Assembly (NCBI GenBank): GCA_943704525.1
Contig: CALSCQ010000276.1
Coordinates: forward strand, 1 to 42,500
Direction: 5' to 3'
Source of the DNA: Pigoraptor vietnamica
Taxonomy: Eukaryota; Opisthokonta; Filasterea
DNA: 42,500 nucleotides
Below the pieces are notes generated by a model, which had not been told where the DNA came from, ran no database searches, and worked only from the letters and a program-made list of their open reading frames with translations. Below are positions 9,675-29,093 of the stretch, piece after piece. Both the position numbers and the translations under genes were made by a program. Every line of letters begins with the position of its first letter. The first letter of the stretch is position 1.

Positions 9675-11990
9675 ATGGGGCTTGGGCTGAGTCGCGTGTC
9701 GCCTGCAGAGGCTGGTGCATCCACAAGCGGCGCCGTCAAGCCTCCCGCCAATGGGATGGCGAGCGGAACACCCGCGGCAACGCCCGCCAGCACCGCTGTT
9801 GCAGGCGCCCGCGGCGCAACGGCTGCCACCGGCACGTCGGCGTCGACTTCGACAAGGCCACCCGTCGCCGCGCCGCGCCACGTTATCGTGGACGTTCACT
9901 GCGACCTTGCAGAGAGCCGGGCTGCGCACAGCACCACCATGTACCCCTCAGAGGAGCTTGTCGTGCGACGGGGCGCGCCGCTCGTTCTGTGCGTCGTAAC
10001 GGACGCGACAGTTACTGAAGCGGACATTGCGGCCACACAGCCAGTGGTCATCATGACGACCGGCGGTATCGAGTACGAGGCGCGCGTGTGCACGGCAGCG
10101 CCGACGAAAGAGGACGCGTGGGGCGTCGTTGTCGACAGGTGCGCCGGAACGAACGTGACGGTCTCCGTGCACATTCCCCCACTCGCGCCTGTGGGCGAGT
10201 ACTCGGCGACCGTGCGCCTCACGCAACCCCCGGGCGTCGCTGTCGTGCAGCACAAGCTCAAGACGCGCGTGCTTGTGTTCTTCAACCCGTGGTGCGAGCG
10301 CGACGGCGTCTTCATGGCGAGCGCGGAAGAGCGGAACGAGTACGTGCTTGCGGAGGATGGCCTCATCTGGACGGGGTCGTCGGCTAAGCTGCGACCGCGC
10401 CCCTGGAACTTTGGGCAGTTCAACAACAAGAGCGTCTCCGCCGCCCTCAAGCTCCTCTCGATGGTGGGCGTCGGAAGGCGCGCGAATCCGGTGGACGTCG
10501 CTCGCGAAATGAGTGCGCTCGTCAACGCCAACGACGACGGGGGCGTGCTCGTGGGCAATTGGTCGGGCGACTACGAGGACGGCATCAAGCCGACCGCGTG
10601 GACGGGTAGCGCGCCCATCCTGAAGCAGTTCGTCGACACCGGAAGGAGCGTCAGGTGAGTACGCACGTACGGGACGCGATCGCATGGACGCACACGCTCA
10701 CACACTGCACGCACGCTGCCGACACGCAGCTACGGCCAGTGCTGGGTGTTCTCCGGCGTCCTCACAAGTGTCATGCGGTGCATGGGCATTCCCGCGCGCT
10801 CCGTCACAAATTTCGACTCTGCGCACGACGCCGAGGCAAACGGGACGATCGACAAGTACGTAGACAGGGCCGGCAACCCCATTCCCGGGCGCAACGCAGA
10901 CTCGGTGTGGAACTTTCACGTGTGGAACGATGTCTGGATGCGCCGCCCCGACCTTCCCCCCGGAAACGACGGGTGGCAGGCCATCGACGCGACGCCGCAG
11001 GAGCTGAGCGGCGGGCGGTATGCGACGGGCCCGGCGTCCCTAGCCATGGTGCGCAGCGGCGCGGGTGGGAAGTACGACGCCGGCTTTGTGACGTCCGAGG
11101 TCAACGCCGACGTGAGGACGTTCGTGCAGTTACCCGACGGTTCGTTCAAGCTCGCAAAGGTCGATACAAAGCAGGTCGGTCGTTTCATCTCAACCAAGGC
11201 CGTAGGAAAGGCTGAGCGGATGGACGTCACATCGCTGTACAAGCACCCCGAGGGAACGCCGCTCGAGAGGGCTGCAGCGCTGAATGCGACGCAGACAGCC
11301 GAGCAGAGCGCACAGTCGGCGGCGCCCAAACCGTCTTCCATCACGCTCAAGCTCACTGCCAGCAAGACGTTCGCCGGGGACCCGCTGACGCTGACGTGCA
11401 ACGCGACGCTTGCGGACGCTGTGAAGGAGCCGCGAGCGCTGACGGTAACGATGAGCGCACAGCTGCGCCGGTACACGGGGCAGGCCATCGGGGATCCGCT
11501 CGTCTTCACGTCCAAGATCTCGCTCACGCCGCAGAGCCGCACGGGCAGCGCACTCGCGGTCATCAGCGAGAGCGGCTATCGCGCGGCACTGCGGGACCAC
11601 TTCTCCGTCGACGTGAGTGCGTGCGCCCTCTGCGAACAGGCTTCAGAGGTCCTCTTCGAGTCGCTGCAGGCGCACGTCCTCGTGCCAGAGGTCGACATGC
11701 GCACCGACACCCCGCTCGTGCGCGTACGGCAACCCTCGAAGGCAATCATCCGGTTCACCAACCCCCTCTCGGTGCCCCTCACCAACGTGCGCGTGTCGGT
11801 CGAAGGCCTCTCGCTCACAAAGACGCAGACACAGACCCACGCGACCCTCGCGCCAAAGGACGTCCTCGAGGCGTCATTTGACATCGAGCCGAAGGAGGGC
11901 GGCTGCAAAGTGCTCGTCGCCACCCTTTCGTCCGATCAACTCGACGACATACACGGCCGTCGCGAGATCGAAGTGGTCAGTAGAGGCTAG
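9675..11990 (+). CDS. Animal-type transglutaminase, 746 aa
   Basis: Transglutaminases form isopeptide bonds between protein glutamine and lysine side chains. Exons are 9675-10654 and 10730-11990; the junction forms a Ser codon right before the active site. The catalytic triad is visible: Cys331 in YGQCWVFSGV, His390 in VWNFHVWNDVW and Asp413 in GWQAIDATPQE. The Cys-His and His-Asp spacings (59, 23) closely match the family. Order: Ala/Thr/Ser-rich tail (about 10-66), N-terminal beta-sandwich (about 68-190), catalytic core (about 270-440), then two C-terminal beta-barrels (about 530-746). The full four-domain layout is that of vertebrate TGM proteins, not the short bacterial type. The start MGLGLS fits N-myristoylation (Gly2, Ser6), which would place it at membranes; that is a prediction. 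There is no signal peptide, so a cytosolic or membrane-bound enzyme is likely. Confidence 0.94.
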
Positions 11991-12447
11991 TGTCGTGCGC
12001 TTGCGTGCGCGTGAGCAGCGTGCATGCGCAACATGGGCAAAATCTACACCGTCAGTTCGGCAGTATCCTTGCCAGGCTATTCCGTGCGTAAAGCGCCTCA
12101 GTGTGCGCAAAGTGGGCGTCGATGATTTTTAATTGGCTCGGCTGACTAAGTCCGGTCACGTGATCAGGCGCATTGGCTTGGTGCTCGGGAGATTCCCGGC
12201 TCGGCTGTCCGCCAGCCGTGTCAAGATCTTGGCCGATTCCCTATTTTGCGCATGCGACTCCAGGCAGTTTATACTCTCGCGCGGGCGCCACGGTCGTGGT
12301 TGCGGCGGTTCTTGCATTTCCGCACATTAATACGTTGCATTGTAGCGCCGCCGGACGCACGGCCGGTCCGGCCGCCGGCGCCGAAGCGCCGCGGAGAGCC
12401 GGCAACAGCAGCCGCCGGTACCACGGCCCAGCCGGGCCGGCGCAGAG
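11991..12447. promoter_or_regulatory. Intergenic, transglutaminase to MFS gene; likely promoter
   Basis: These 457 bases sit between two plus-strand genes. A TATA-like TTTATACT lies at about 12269-12276, followed by a very CpG-rich stretch (about 12340-12445). No gene is seen. Promoter role is inferred. Confidence 0.45.
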
Positions 12448-14025
12448 ATGGCATGCCGAGTGCCACCCGGCACCGTACCGACGGGCATCATGACGCTCGT
12501 TATAGGCGCTGAGTTGTCCCCGAAGCTATTGAATCTTGTCTTGTTTGCCGCTGCCGGCGTCTGCATCTTCGCGTCGTCGGAACCCGTCTCTGTTGGAGCA
12601 TCGGGCTCCACGGCCTACACGACGGCCACTTTCATGTCGGCGTCGGCGATGGGCGCTGTCACGCTTACGTACTTTGCAGACCGTCAGCGCAGTCACCGTT
12701 GGACGTGCGCGGTTGCGCTCGCCATTGCGAGCTTTGTAATTGGTGCGATCGCTCCGCTGCAAGGCCCCTGGGCCGCGGCGCCCCCGCTCCTCCACGTGGC
12801 CACCTTCTGCCTGTCCGCCATCAGTCCCATCGTAGATAGTGCGACGCTAGCCCTTCTGCGCCCCACCAACGGCGAATACGGCAAGCAGCGGCTTTGGGGA
12901 ACGGTCGGATGGTATACGATGCTCGCTCTCATCGACGCGCTCTTCATTCGAGGGCCGAAGCTCTCGGCGGCGTTCACCGCGCTTGCGTGGCCGGCTGTCA
13001 TCGCCATTCTCCACACCACGCTGTTCGTCGACGTGCTTCTCGCTTCTAAGTACGACTTCGAATATTCGTCTGCCCGCGCCGACGCCGGTTCGTCGGGCCC
13101 CGGCAGCCACGTTGCTGCTGAACTGACACTCCATCAGGACGTCGACGGCTGCGTTCAACCGGCGAACGAAGTTCTCGTGGTAGCTGTCGAGTGCCCCGAC
13201 GCACCGCACATCTCCACAGTCCCTGTTTGCGAAGACGGAAAGCCGGTGCTCGCTCTCGACGGAGAAAGCCAGTGTGTGGAAGTGCAGTGCACCGTCCCCG
13301 ATGGCGACGATTCGGCGACGCCGGCGCCAGTTACTGTGGCCAGCGATCACGAGTCGACGCAGTCGACGCAGTCGCTGACAGGACTGAACGTTCCTCGCTT
13401 CGTACATCAGCTCAACTCCGTCGCATTCTTCCTCGCGATTGCCTTCTGCGGCGCGTTCACGTCGGCGGCTTTGAGCGCCACGTTACTGCTCACGCAAGCG
13501 CCGGGTAGCCTGCCCCTCACCTTCACCATCCAGTGCGTCAGCGAAGTCGCCGTGCTCTACCACGCGCACAAGCTCGTGCTGCGACTCGGCGCCCCCACCT
13601 GCGTGTGCGTCGGGCTCGCCGCCTTCTCGCTGCGGATGGGATATTACTCCGTCTTTCAACAGGCGCGGTGGCTGGCGCCGTTCGTCGAACCGCTGCACGG
13701 AATCAGTGCCGGCCTTGCGTGGGCGGCTGCGGTGCCTCACGCCGACGCGATCGCACCGGAGACGCTCAAGGCAACGGCGCAGGGCGTGCTGACGGGCGCA
13801 TTTTTGATGGGGCAAGCGATTGGCATACACATGGCCGACAGTTCCCTCGTCAGCGTGCGGACGACACACTGGAACCACCCGCTATTCGGCCCGCTGTCCC
13901 CGCCGCCCGAGTTCTACACTTTCGCAGCATGTACTGCCGCGTGCGTGCTCGTTGCGTACGCGTCGCTGGTTTGGTCGTCTGGCAGGTGCAAGCAGACAAC
14001 GGCGTCCCAACAACAGCTCTCATGA
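12448..14025 (+). CDS. Major facilitator superfamily transporter, MFSD6-like, 525 aa
   Basis: A single-exon membrane protein with about twelve hydrophobic segments in two halves, split by a polar acidic loop (about residues 200-310). Two blocks are typical of the MFS_1_like/nucleoside-symporter branch: PIVDSATLALLRPTNGEYGK followed by QRLWGTVGW (about 126-155), and EPLHGISAGLAWAAAVPHAD through KATAQGVLTGAF near the tenth helix. Substrate cannot be read from sequence; relatives include MFSD6 and bacterial nucleoside-proton symporters. ATG 12448 is the first in frame; an ATG at 12490, closer to the first hydrophobic stretch, is an alternative. The last 15 residues are Gln/Ser-rich and cytosolic in the usual topology. 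It is convergent with IFT139, with 145 bp between the stop codons. Confidence 0.85.
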   Translation: MACRVPPGTVPTGIMTLVIGAELSPKLLNLVLFAAAGVCIFASSEPVSVGASGSTAYTTATFMSASAMGAVTLTYFADRQRSHRWTCAVALAIASFVIGAIAPLQGPWAAAPPLLHVATFCLSAISPIVDSATLALLRPTNGEYGKQRLWGTVGWYTMLALIDALFIRGPKLSAAFTALAWPAVIAILHTTLFVDVLLASKYDFEYSSARADAGSSGPGSHVAAELTLHQDVDGCVQPANEVLVVAVECPDAPHISTVPVCEDGKPVLALDGESQCVEVQCTVPDGDDSATPAPVTVASDHESTQSTQSLTGLNVPRFVHQLNSVAFFLAIAFCGAFTSAALSATLLLTQAPGSLPLTFTIQCVSEVAVLYHAHKLVLRLGAPTCVCVGLAAFSLRMGYYSVFQQARWLAPFVEPLHGISAGLAWAAAVPHADAIAPETLKATAQGVLTGAFLMGQAIGIHMADSSLVSVRTTHWNHPLFGPLSPPPEFYTFAACTAACVLVAYASLVWSSGRCKQTTASQQQLS

Positions 14026-14170
14026 ACTCGCCTCAAAATACCGTTGACTTGTCAAATCGTTCACTGACCCAACTGCACGCATGGACAGCGAAACGTAACG
14101 CAAAGCGCACAGCACGCGCACACGCACACACAGCGATCGAATTCGCACACGCACACCGCCGCACCGCCCT

Positions 14171-22204
<8,034 letters not shown>

Positions 22205-22517
22205 TCTCTCGACCCCACGCTAACCCCACGCTGTTACAAACGCCGGCACAGATGAGCTCGCGACGCACGCCCAGAGTCTTAGGCCGCTCCTCGCGAACGC
22301 GAAGCGGAAATGGCAGTTGACTGTCGTTGTTGCCGTTGCCCACAGCGGCGGATGTTTCAAAATCGGGACTGTTGGCAAAATTCCATCAACAGTCGGGGTG
22401 GTGCGCCATGTTAAGCCTAATAAGTGTATTTAATATCAACTAATACATATTTGGGAATTGAAATCCCTGCCTAATTTAGAATATTAGGGTAACGCGATCG
22501 GTAACATGGGCGGATCT
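22205..22517 (-). promoter_or_regulatory. IFT139 upstream region and CNB gene 3' flank
   Basis: The region serves as promoter for IFT139 (minus strand) and as downstream flank of the CNB gene. Two adjacent GTTGCC hexamers (22329-22334 and 22335-22340), about 130 bp upstream of the IFT139 ATG, match the RFX X-box half-site, though as a direct rather than inverted pair. The stretch 22410-22495 is AT-rich and contains an inverted repeat CCTAAT (22470-22475) / ATTAGG (22483-22488). Functions are inferred from motif resemblance. Confidence 0.45.
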
Positions 22518-25500
22518 TTACATGTACGACACGCGCAACCGCCGCTTCTTCGTCTGGAAGTCCGAAACGATCTGCGACAGCTCCTTAATGAGCGCGAGAC
22601 GACCCTCGTCAGCGTCAAAGCCCTTCGGCTTGACGGGCAGAGGAAACACTGATATGCGCCGGTTCGCAACAGTCACGGCGGCTGTGGATGGTAGCGGCGG
22701 CGGGGGCGCTGCCGACGGCGGCGCATTCGGGCCTCGCATGAAGTCCGTCTGACTCGGGGCCATCAACGCCTTCTTCTTCTCCGACGCAAACATGGGCGGC
22801 TGTCGCAGCTGCTCCACGATCATGTGGATCTCGAGTGCCTTGCTGTTCAGCCCGCGGCTTACTTTCGCCACCGGGGCGGCCGGCGGGGGGCTGTCCGAAC
22901 TGCCGTCGATCTCAAGCTCCGTCTGCGACGCATGGCGACGTACCATCGGCATCTTCGACTGTCGCGACGATCCGCCGGCGGTTGAAGGCGCGTATGTGAC
23001 GGTCGACGGCATCTTGCCTAGCTTGGGCTGCGCTTCCTCCTTCAAGGCCGGCGCCGCAGTCTTCGCGGACTTGCCTTCACCCTTCGCGCCTTGCAACGAT
23101 CCCAGCTGCGCGTACCCAGCACTTACGGCGCGGCGCTCGCGGAGGGACAGTCCCTTGCGCTGTTGTGGCGGAGAAGAAGGCGGTGCTCCAGCGGCGGGCG
23201 GCGGCAACTGCGGCACCGGTTGCGCGACTGGCAGATCTTTCAGCTCATCGCCGCTCTCTTGGGCCGTTTCCGCAGCCTGTTCCGCCGTTCCCTCCGGTGG
23301 GTTCGCCGGCGGATTCGAAGTGACGCGCTCGACGCCGTCCTGTGGTGGGGCTCCGTCGGGCGCCGGTGCGTCCGGAACGTCCTGCCCTAGGCGCGGCGCA
23401 GCCGTTTTCGGCCGTTTCGGCCCCTTGCCCTTGCGCTTCTTCGCAGTTGCCGCGAGTCGCGAGCTCATCTGGGACCGCGCGCGGTACGAAGGCATCATGA
23501 GGGACTCGGACACACTCTGCCGGCTGAGTAGGAGGCGCTGTCGGCTCGCCCGTCGCTCAAGGCGGTCCCGCTCGTCCTGCTCCTGCTTGAACACAACTGT
23601 CGCCATCGCCGACTGCGCACGCGCGCGCACAATCACGTCGCTCTCCGAACGCGTCGGAAAGCCGTTCTCGCGAATGGCGGACGGTGTCGGTCGCGGCGGA
23701 GGGCGCATGCCTGTGCTGGTGAGCGGTCGCGTGACGCCCTCGTCCGCGGCGGTCGTTGCGTCGGGACTGCTCTGGCCGAGGGAGGTCGCCGGGCGCACAA
23801 TCCGCAGCGTCTCAGAGGGCGACGGCGGCGACGAAGCGCGGTCGCTCGTGTCCCGGAAAATTCCGTTGGCGGGCAGCTTTCGAAGCGTCTTGTTCTCCAT
23901 CACCCCGTCGACGACACGCCGCTTGAACATGGACCAACCCTGGCGCCTGAGGATGCACTCGCGTATTGTCTCGTCCGACGGGTAGCCGACCACGTGGTTG
24001 CGGAGAATGTCGAGGGCCTTGTTGCGTATCGTCGTGAGAAAATCGAGCTTGTTCATGAGGAGGCACTCGACGTTCGCGACGCTAATCACGCTCGCCGTGT
24101 GCAGGCACTGGTTCATCAGCGCAATCTCCCCAAAGAAATCGCCGGGGTTGAGGCACCGCAGCGACACGAGGTGCGTCGCCGTCGTGGGCCTTCCGAACTG
24201 CAAGCAGTGTAGAAAGGGACATCGTCAGCCGCTGGTACAATCGAACGGGCTGTAAACCGCACTCTTTTCAAAAACTTGTGTGCACGCGCACGTAGCCTCC
24301 GGTGCAAATGCCCACCTCGTTCACGGCGTCAAACGTCATTTCCTTAATGACCTCACACTTGCCGCTCTTGATGATGTAAAAGTACTCGGGCGGCGTACCC
24401 TCCTTGATGATAACTGCGCGAACAAAAGGCGAAAGCAGGCGGTCACGTGAGCACGCACCGAAGCAGTCGATGCATCCTCATGGGTAGTTTCAGAGCGCAG
24501 AGCGCACATACAACAAGAACAACGCTGCAGGAAAAGTCAAGCGCCACGACACCCACCCTTGTTCGGCTTGTACTCGTTCATCATAAGTGACGTTGACATT
24601 CGCCGGATGTCGGCCTTGTGCAGCGACGCAAACAACGGAATGTTGGAGAGAAACGCGTGCTTCTCGGCGGCCGCCTTCTCGTTCGTCACCTGCAATGCAC
24701 AACAAAGGGCGCGTCAGGACACCTGGCCTCCCCGTCCTCCTCGCGATCATTGCTTGAATTGAATTGAGACTCCACTCGCCTGCATCACGTGACGGAAGTC
24801 GTCCTTGTCGATCCGGATAAACTCGGTGAACTCTCGCGTGAGAATGGTCACATCACTGCAACACGCGTGCATTAGAACGTCACTCTTGTTGTCACACAAC
24901 AAACCACCTCCCTCGCGTGACGTAAAACTCGCTGCGCAGTAATTGCACGCGCGCAGTTCAAAGGGACTCACCGCTTCTCGTCCGCCAGCAGTGCCGTCTC
25001 TCCGAAATAGTCGCCGGCCTCCATCTCCGCAATGTGCTGCGTCAGCTTCGTGCCCTGCAGCGTGATGCTCTCGCTGTTCACGTCGCACGAGCCAGAGAGA
25101 ATGAAGAAGAACGACGTAGCCGGGTCTCCTTGTCGCGCGACCGTCCGACGCGGGCCAACGTCCTGATACTGGATGATCTTGCAGAGTTCGTCGCGAACGA
25201 TCTTCGTGTACTTCTGACAGATCGGCAGCCGCGAAACGACCGCGTGGAGGCAGTCGAGCTCGGCCTCGCCCCGCACGCGCGGTTGCAACATCAGCGCCCG
25301 CTTGCACTGCGCTGTCATCGCAAAGGTCCCTCGCGCCTTGAAAGTGCTGACGTTGAACTCGCTTGCGAGCGACATCTTCTCCATCTTGACGACCGTCTCC
25401 TTCTCGCGCTTCGCCTGCGCCTGCCGCTGCACAGACTCCGCCGCCTTGCTGATGAGCACCATCTTGCGTAGCTTGTCCATCGCCGCCGCCTTCTTCTCCC

Positions 25501-26476
25501 CGAGGCCCCCGTCGCCCTTCACCACCACGCTCAGATCGGCGAGGGACCCGCTCACGGGCGTGTCGAGCGCAGGCGGCCCGAGGTCGCCGTCTTCGTCCCT
25601 GTGCGGCAGCGGCGTCTTCATCTCCTGCGGTCTCAAGGAATCGCGCCGTTCCTGCTGCGACAGCGCCAGCGACTTGTACAGACTCCGCCGGCGCATGAGC
25701 GGGCTAACGGGGCCATCGGACTCGCCCACATCGTGCGGCCGCTTGAGCGTCAGCGGAGAGAGACCCTCCTCCGTTGTCGCGCCATCGTTTTTCTCGCCCA
25801 AAGGGAGCGAGCTTTCCCCCGGCGTCGACGTCCCCGTGCTGTTCGACGCGTCCGTCCCCATAGCCGCAACGGCAGCCGCAGCGAGCACGTCCGCGGCGCG
25901 CTTGCCTTGGTTCGCCGACATGGACATGTTCAGCGACATCGACAGAGTGAGCGATGGAATCCCAGAAAACGCTCTCCCCGGTCCCTCCTTGTCCGTGGGC
26001 GTCCCAAACGATGCAGAGAACGCAGACCGATCCGTACTAGCGCCCAAACGGTCGCCTTCGCTGCGATCTCCGCTCGTGCCCAGCTTGTCACTGCTGCCGC
26101 CCACCGCACCGGTCCGTCCCAACGGCGCAAGGTCGTCTGCCTGCTCCATGTCTGCCGCGTGCAGCACTTCAAAAGCCAGCGGCTCATCGGGGTTCCGGTC
26201 GAGCGCAGGCGTCACGGCCGCCGCCGCCGCCGCAAGAGACTGCAGCACATGTTGGCTCTGCGACCCGGGAATGACCACGCCGTACGACATGCGCCGCCCG
26301 GACGGAGTCGAATGCAGGTCCCCGCTTGACCCTAGCAAAAGACTGCCCGATCGGCCGCGTGTGGCGCCGAAAGGGTCGCTCGCAAGCGTCTCGAAGCTCG
26401 AGTGCGCAGACGAAGAGGTCGATCCCGGCGTCTTCGGCCGGAGGAGAAACTCATCCTTGTGGTCGTCGTCCGCCAT
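22518..26476 (-). CDS. Protein with two cyclic-nucleotide-binding domains, 1163 aa
   Basis: Exons, minus strand: 26476-24972, 24855-24780, 24689-24557, 24413-24316, 24197-22518. Residues 1-400 are Ser/Gly/Pro-rich and probably disordered. The first CNB domain (about 424-530) has ARQGDPATSFFFILSG and a phosphate-binding cassette FGETALLADEKR at 491-502, keeping the key Glu493 and Arg502. The second (about 541-655) has KEGTPPEYFYIIKSG and FGEIALMNQCLHTAS, where His637 stands at the Arg position, so binding may be lost or altered. The C-terminal 480 residues are low-complexity with basic patches. No kinase, channel or GEF domain is visible, so this is not a typical PKA regulatory subunit; tandem-CNB orphans of this kind occur in ciliated protists. 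Intron 2 has a GC donor (CAG|GCGAGT). The gene lies directly upstream of IFT139 on the same strand, which is only weak evidence for a ciliary role. Confidence 0.88.
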
Positions 26477-27142
26477 GTCTGCCTGCCGAACCCCCCGCTA
26501 CGGGCGGGGGGCAGGCCTAGTGTTTCTACGACGCCGTGGTTGGCCCGTGATTGGCCCGTCGCACGCAGTTGCGCCGCAGATTCACGTGGATCACCCAAGA
26601 TAAGACGGCGTCAAACGCAACACAAACTGCAAAAAACAAGTCTCCGAGCACGATGCGGGCGTTCGATGGACATGCGCAGCTCTTCTGAACGAAGGCAGGC
26701 TGTGTGTGAGGGCTGTCTGTGTGGGCCACGACGTCGTTGGGGGGAAGATGCACGAGTTGCTGTCCGGGCGGACTCACCCGGCATTGGATATTAACATGGA
26801 CTTCATTTTTGGCCACGAATTGCGAGCCAATTTCAAATTACATCCGGCACTCACTCTGGTTGCTACGGGCGACAGTAAATTACGATCGTAACATCACAAG
26901 CAGTGACAATATTCCGACTGTTCGTAATTATCTTCAAAAAATTCCTTTTTGGGCGCCGACGTGTGTCCGGATAGGCCTCTTTTGGGTGGCTTTGCTCCCT
27001 TTTGGCAACGCAGTGTCCTCCGCGGTGCAGCAAACCCGTTTCCCGCCAACCCCATGACCCTCAGAACACGCTTTTCACACACAGCGCACCGTAATTGCGC
27101 CCAAAACGGGCCCTTCGGTGGCCGGGATACTCCCGAGGCGGG
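26477..27142. promoter_or_regulatory. Divergent spacer, CNB gene (-) and Lifeguard gene (+)
   Basis: AT-richer at about 26800-26950, GC-rich near both ends. No gene, repeat array or RNA is recognised. It should hold both promoters. Confidence 0.5.
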
Positions 27143-27152
27143 TATTTATATA
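27143..27152 (+). promoter_or_regulatory. TATA box of the Lifeguard gene
   Basis: TATTTATATA in a GC-rich setting, 45-54 bases before the ATG at 27197. Initiation about 30 bases downstream would leave a 5' UTR near 20 bases. It is the clearest core-promoter element in the window. Confidence 0.6.
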
Positions 27153-27196
27153 CGGTGCCGGCCGCCGGTGCGGGGCACTGAGTACCGACACGCACA

Positions 27197-28899
27197 ATGG
27201 GGAACGGCCAAAGCACAGCCACCGTCCACGCGGCGCCTTCTGACGCACGACAGGACGCACAGGGTCATCTTGCCGAAGAGGGCGACGCCGACGCCGACGA
27301 CAAAGACGGCAGGGCACGCTTGAACGCAGTGCATCCCGCACCCGACGGCGAGCTCGGCGGCGCTGTAACGACGCACCCACGAGCGACGGCCGAGGGCGCG
27401 CAAATGGACAACAATAACATCACGGCGACTGCTACGACCGCTTCAGACGCGCCGGTTGTGTCGTCGACCCCTGCCACGGAACGGGACGGGACGACAGTGA
27501 TCTCCATGTCGCACGAGGAGCTCCAGTCGCCCCCGCCGTACACGGACCAGTCGCCCCCATGCGCCGATGGACATCACGCCGTGGACGAAGCGCCCGTCGA
27601 AGGGAAACTGCCCACGTACGACGAGGTGCGCCAAGAGGGCGCTGTTGTAGAGGGCGCGACGGTCGTCGTGATCGATGTGGGGCCCGAGCGTGCGCCGGCG
27701 AACGTGGTGCCCAAGGTGGCGCTCTCTGAGCTCACGATTCGGCTCGGTGAGTGGTGCATCCGAGGCAAGCGTTTCTGCATCACGTTGCATGCATTCGTCT
27801 CGGACTCTCTTCCCTCCCTTTATTTAGCCTCGCCTTGTTTTCGTGCTTAAGTGCTGCTTTGCATTCCGTTGTCTGAAATTGTCTCATGCCCCCCCCCCCC
27901 CCCCCTTCCCCCCATACGCCACACAACCAGGCTTCATTCGCAAGGTCTACACGTTGCTCAGCCTGCAACTCCTTCTCACGTTCGTGATGATCGCGCTCTT
28001 CATGGGGGTCAAGCCAATCAAGCACTACGTCCAGTCCACGTCGCCCCTCCTCATCAGCATGCTCGGCGCCTCGATGCTCATCCTCCTTGTTTTGATCGCC
28101 GTCCGCAAGATTCACCCCGTCAACATCGTCCTCTTCTGGCTCTTCACCTTTTGCATGTCGTTTTCCGTCGCCACATGCAGTGAGTATCCGTTTGTCGGCT
28201 GTGAGCGCGGCGGAGGGTGTTGCGCATTGCGGCCGGTGCTGTGCAAAGTCGCCGCGTTATTCGCCGATTGTTTTGACGCCCCTCCTTTCCACGCCTACGC
28301 AGCGTCGTTTTTCGATGTGTGGACGGTGCTGGAGGCCTGCGGTTTGACCCTCTCTGTCTTCGTTACCCTCACGCTCTACACCTTCCAGTCCAAGCGAGAC
28401 TTTCGCATATTTCATTCTGTGTGGGTATCCATCGTACCCGAGAGAGCGCATGTGCTGTGCAAGCAACTGTTGCATTGCTCGTTGCATACACGCACACACT
28501 CACTCACGACCCCTTGTTTCCCGTACTGCAGAGCCTTCTCCGCCCTCTGGGTCCTTCTATGGGCCGGGATTGTCCAAGCAGTGCTGAGAAACGGCGCAGC
28601 GAACTTTGGTTTCTCTGTGTTGGGCGCCGTGACGTTCTGCATCTTCATCGTGTGCGACACGCACTTTGTTCTTGCCGCCTACGAGCCCGACGAGTACATT
28701 ATTGCCTGCATTCAGGTGCGTTGCTTCTCTCAACGAGCATGCGCGTCCGTGCGCGCCTGTGTCCCTGCGTGCCGTGTGCACGTGTGACTCTCTTGTACTG
28801 GCGTGGCTCACCCTGGTTTTTCTCTCTCTGCAGCTCTACTGCGACATTTTGAATCTGCTGTTGTATGTTCTCCAAATCGTCGGCAAGTTCTCCAACTGA
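27197..28899 (+). CDS. Lifeguard/TMBIM (Bax inhibitor-1 family) membrane protein, 388 aa
   Basis: Lifeguard proteins are multi-pass proteins of Golgi, ER or other internal membranes that leak calcium and dampen cell death. Exons are 27197-27746, 27931-28179, 28303-28420, 28532-28715 and 28834-28899. Residues 1-183 form a long acidic cytosolic tail; the membrane domain starts at GFIRKVYTLLSLQLLLTF. Family landmarks are SFSVATC, LTLYTFQSKRDF, CDTHFVLA and AAYEPDEYIIACIQLYCDIL, including the acidic residues linked to calcium/pH gating in the family. The N-terminus MGNGQS fits an N-myristoylation site. The tail carries PPPY (112-115) and LPTYDEV (138-144), the type of PY motif bound by NEDD4-family WW domains. 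The third intron donor (28421) and its acceptor are the least certain junction; they keep frame and yield a continuous helix. Confidence 0.92.
27889..27911 (+). repeat. Poly-C tract in Lifeguard intron 1
   Basis: Seventeen C, TT, then six C, ending about 19 bases before the acceptor at 27930. It is placed to act as the polypyrimidine tract. Confidence 0.9.
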
Positions 28900-29027
28900 G
28901 TTGTGGACCGACGAGAGCGCGAATTATCGCCGAACGACACTCATCATACAGGACGCGAGTGTGCAAGACATGCGCAACCCCAACACTGGGGCGCACTCGC
29001 ACGCTGTCTCACACACGCATTCACACG

Positions 29028-29093
<66 letters not shown>

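Noticed and set aside
14026-14170. tRNA or small RNA in the MFS/IFT139 gap
   Set aside because: Only 145 bases, no cloverleaf-like pairing or conserved box sequences were found here or in the other spacers.
22470-22488. Inverted repeat CCTAAT/ATTAGG as a terminator
   Set aside because: Only a 6-bp AT-rich stem; eukaryotic 3' ends do not depend on such hairpins.
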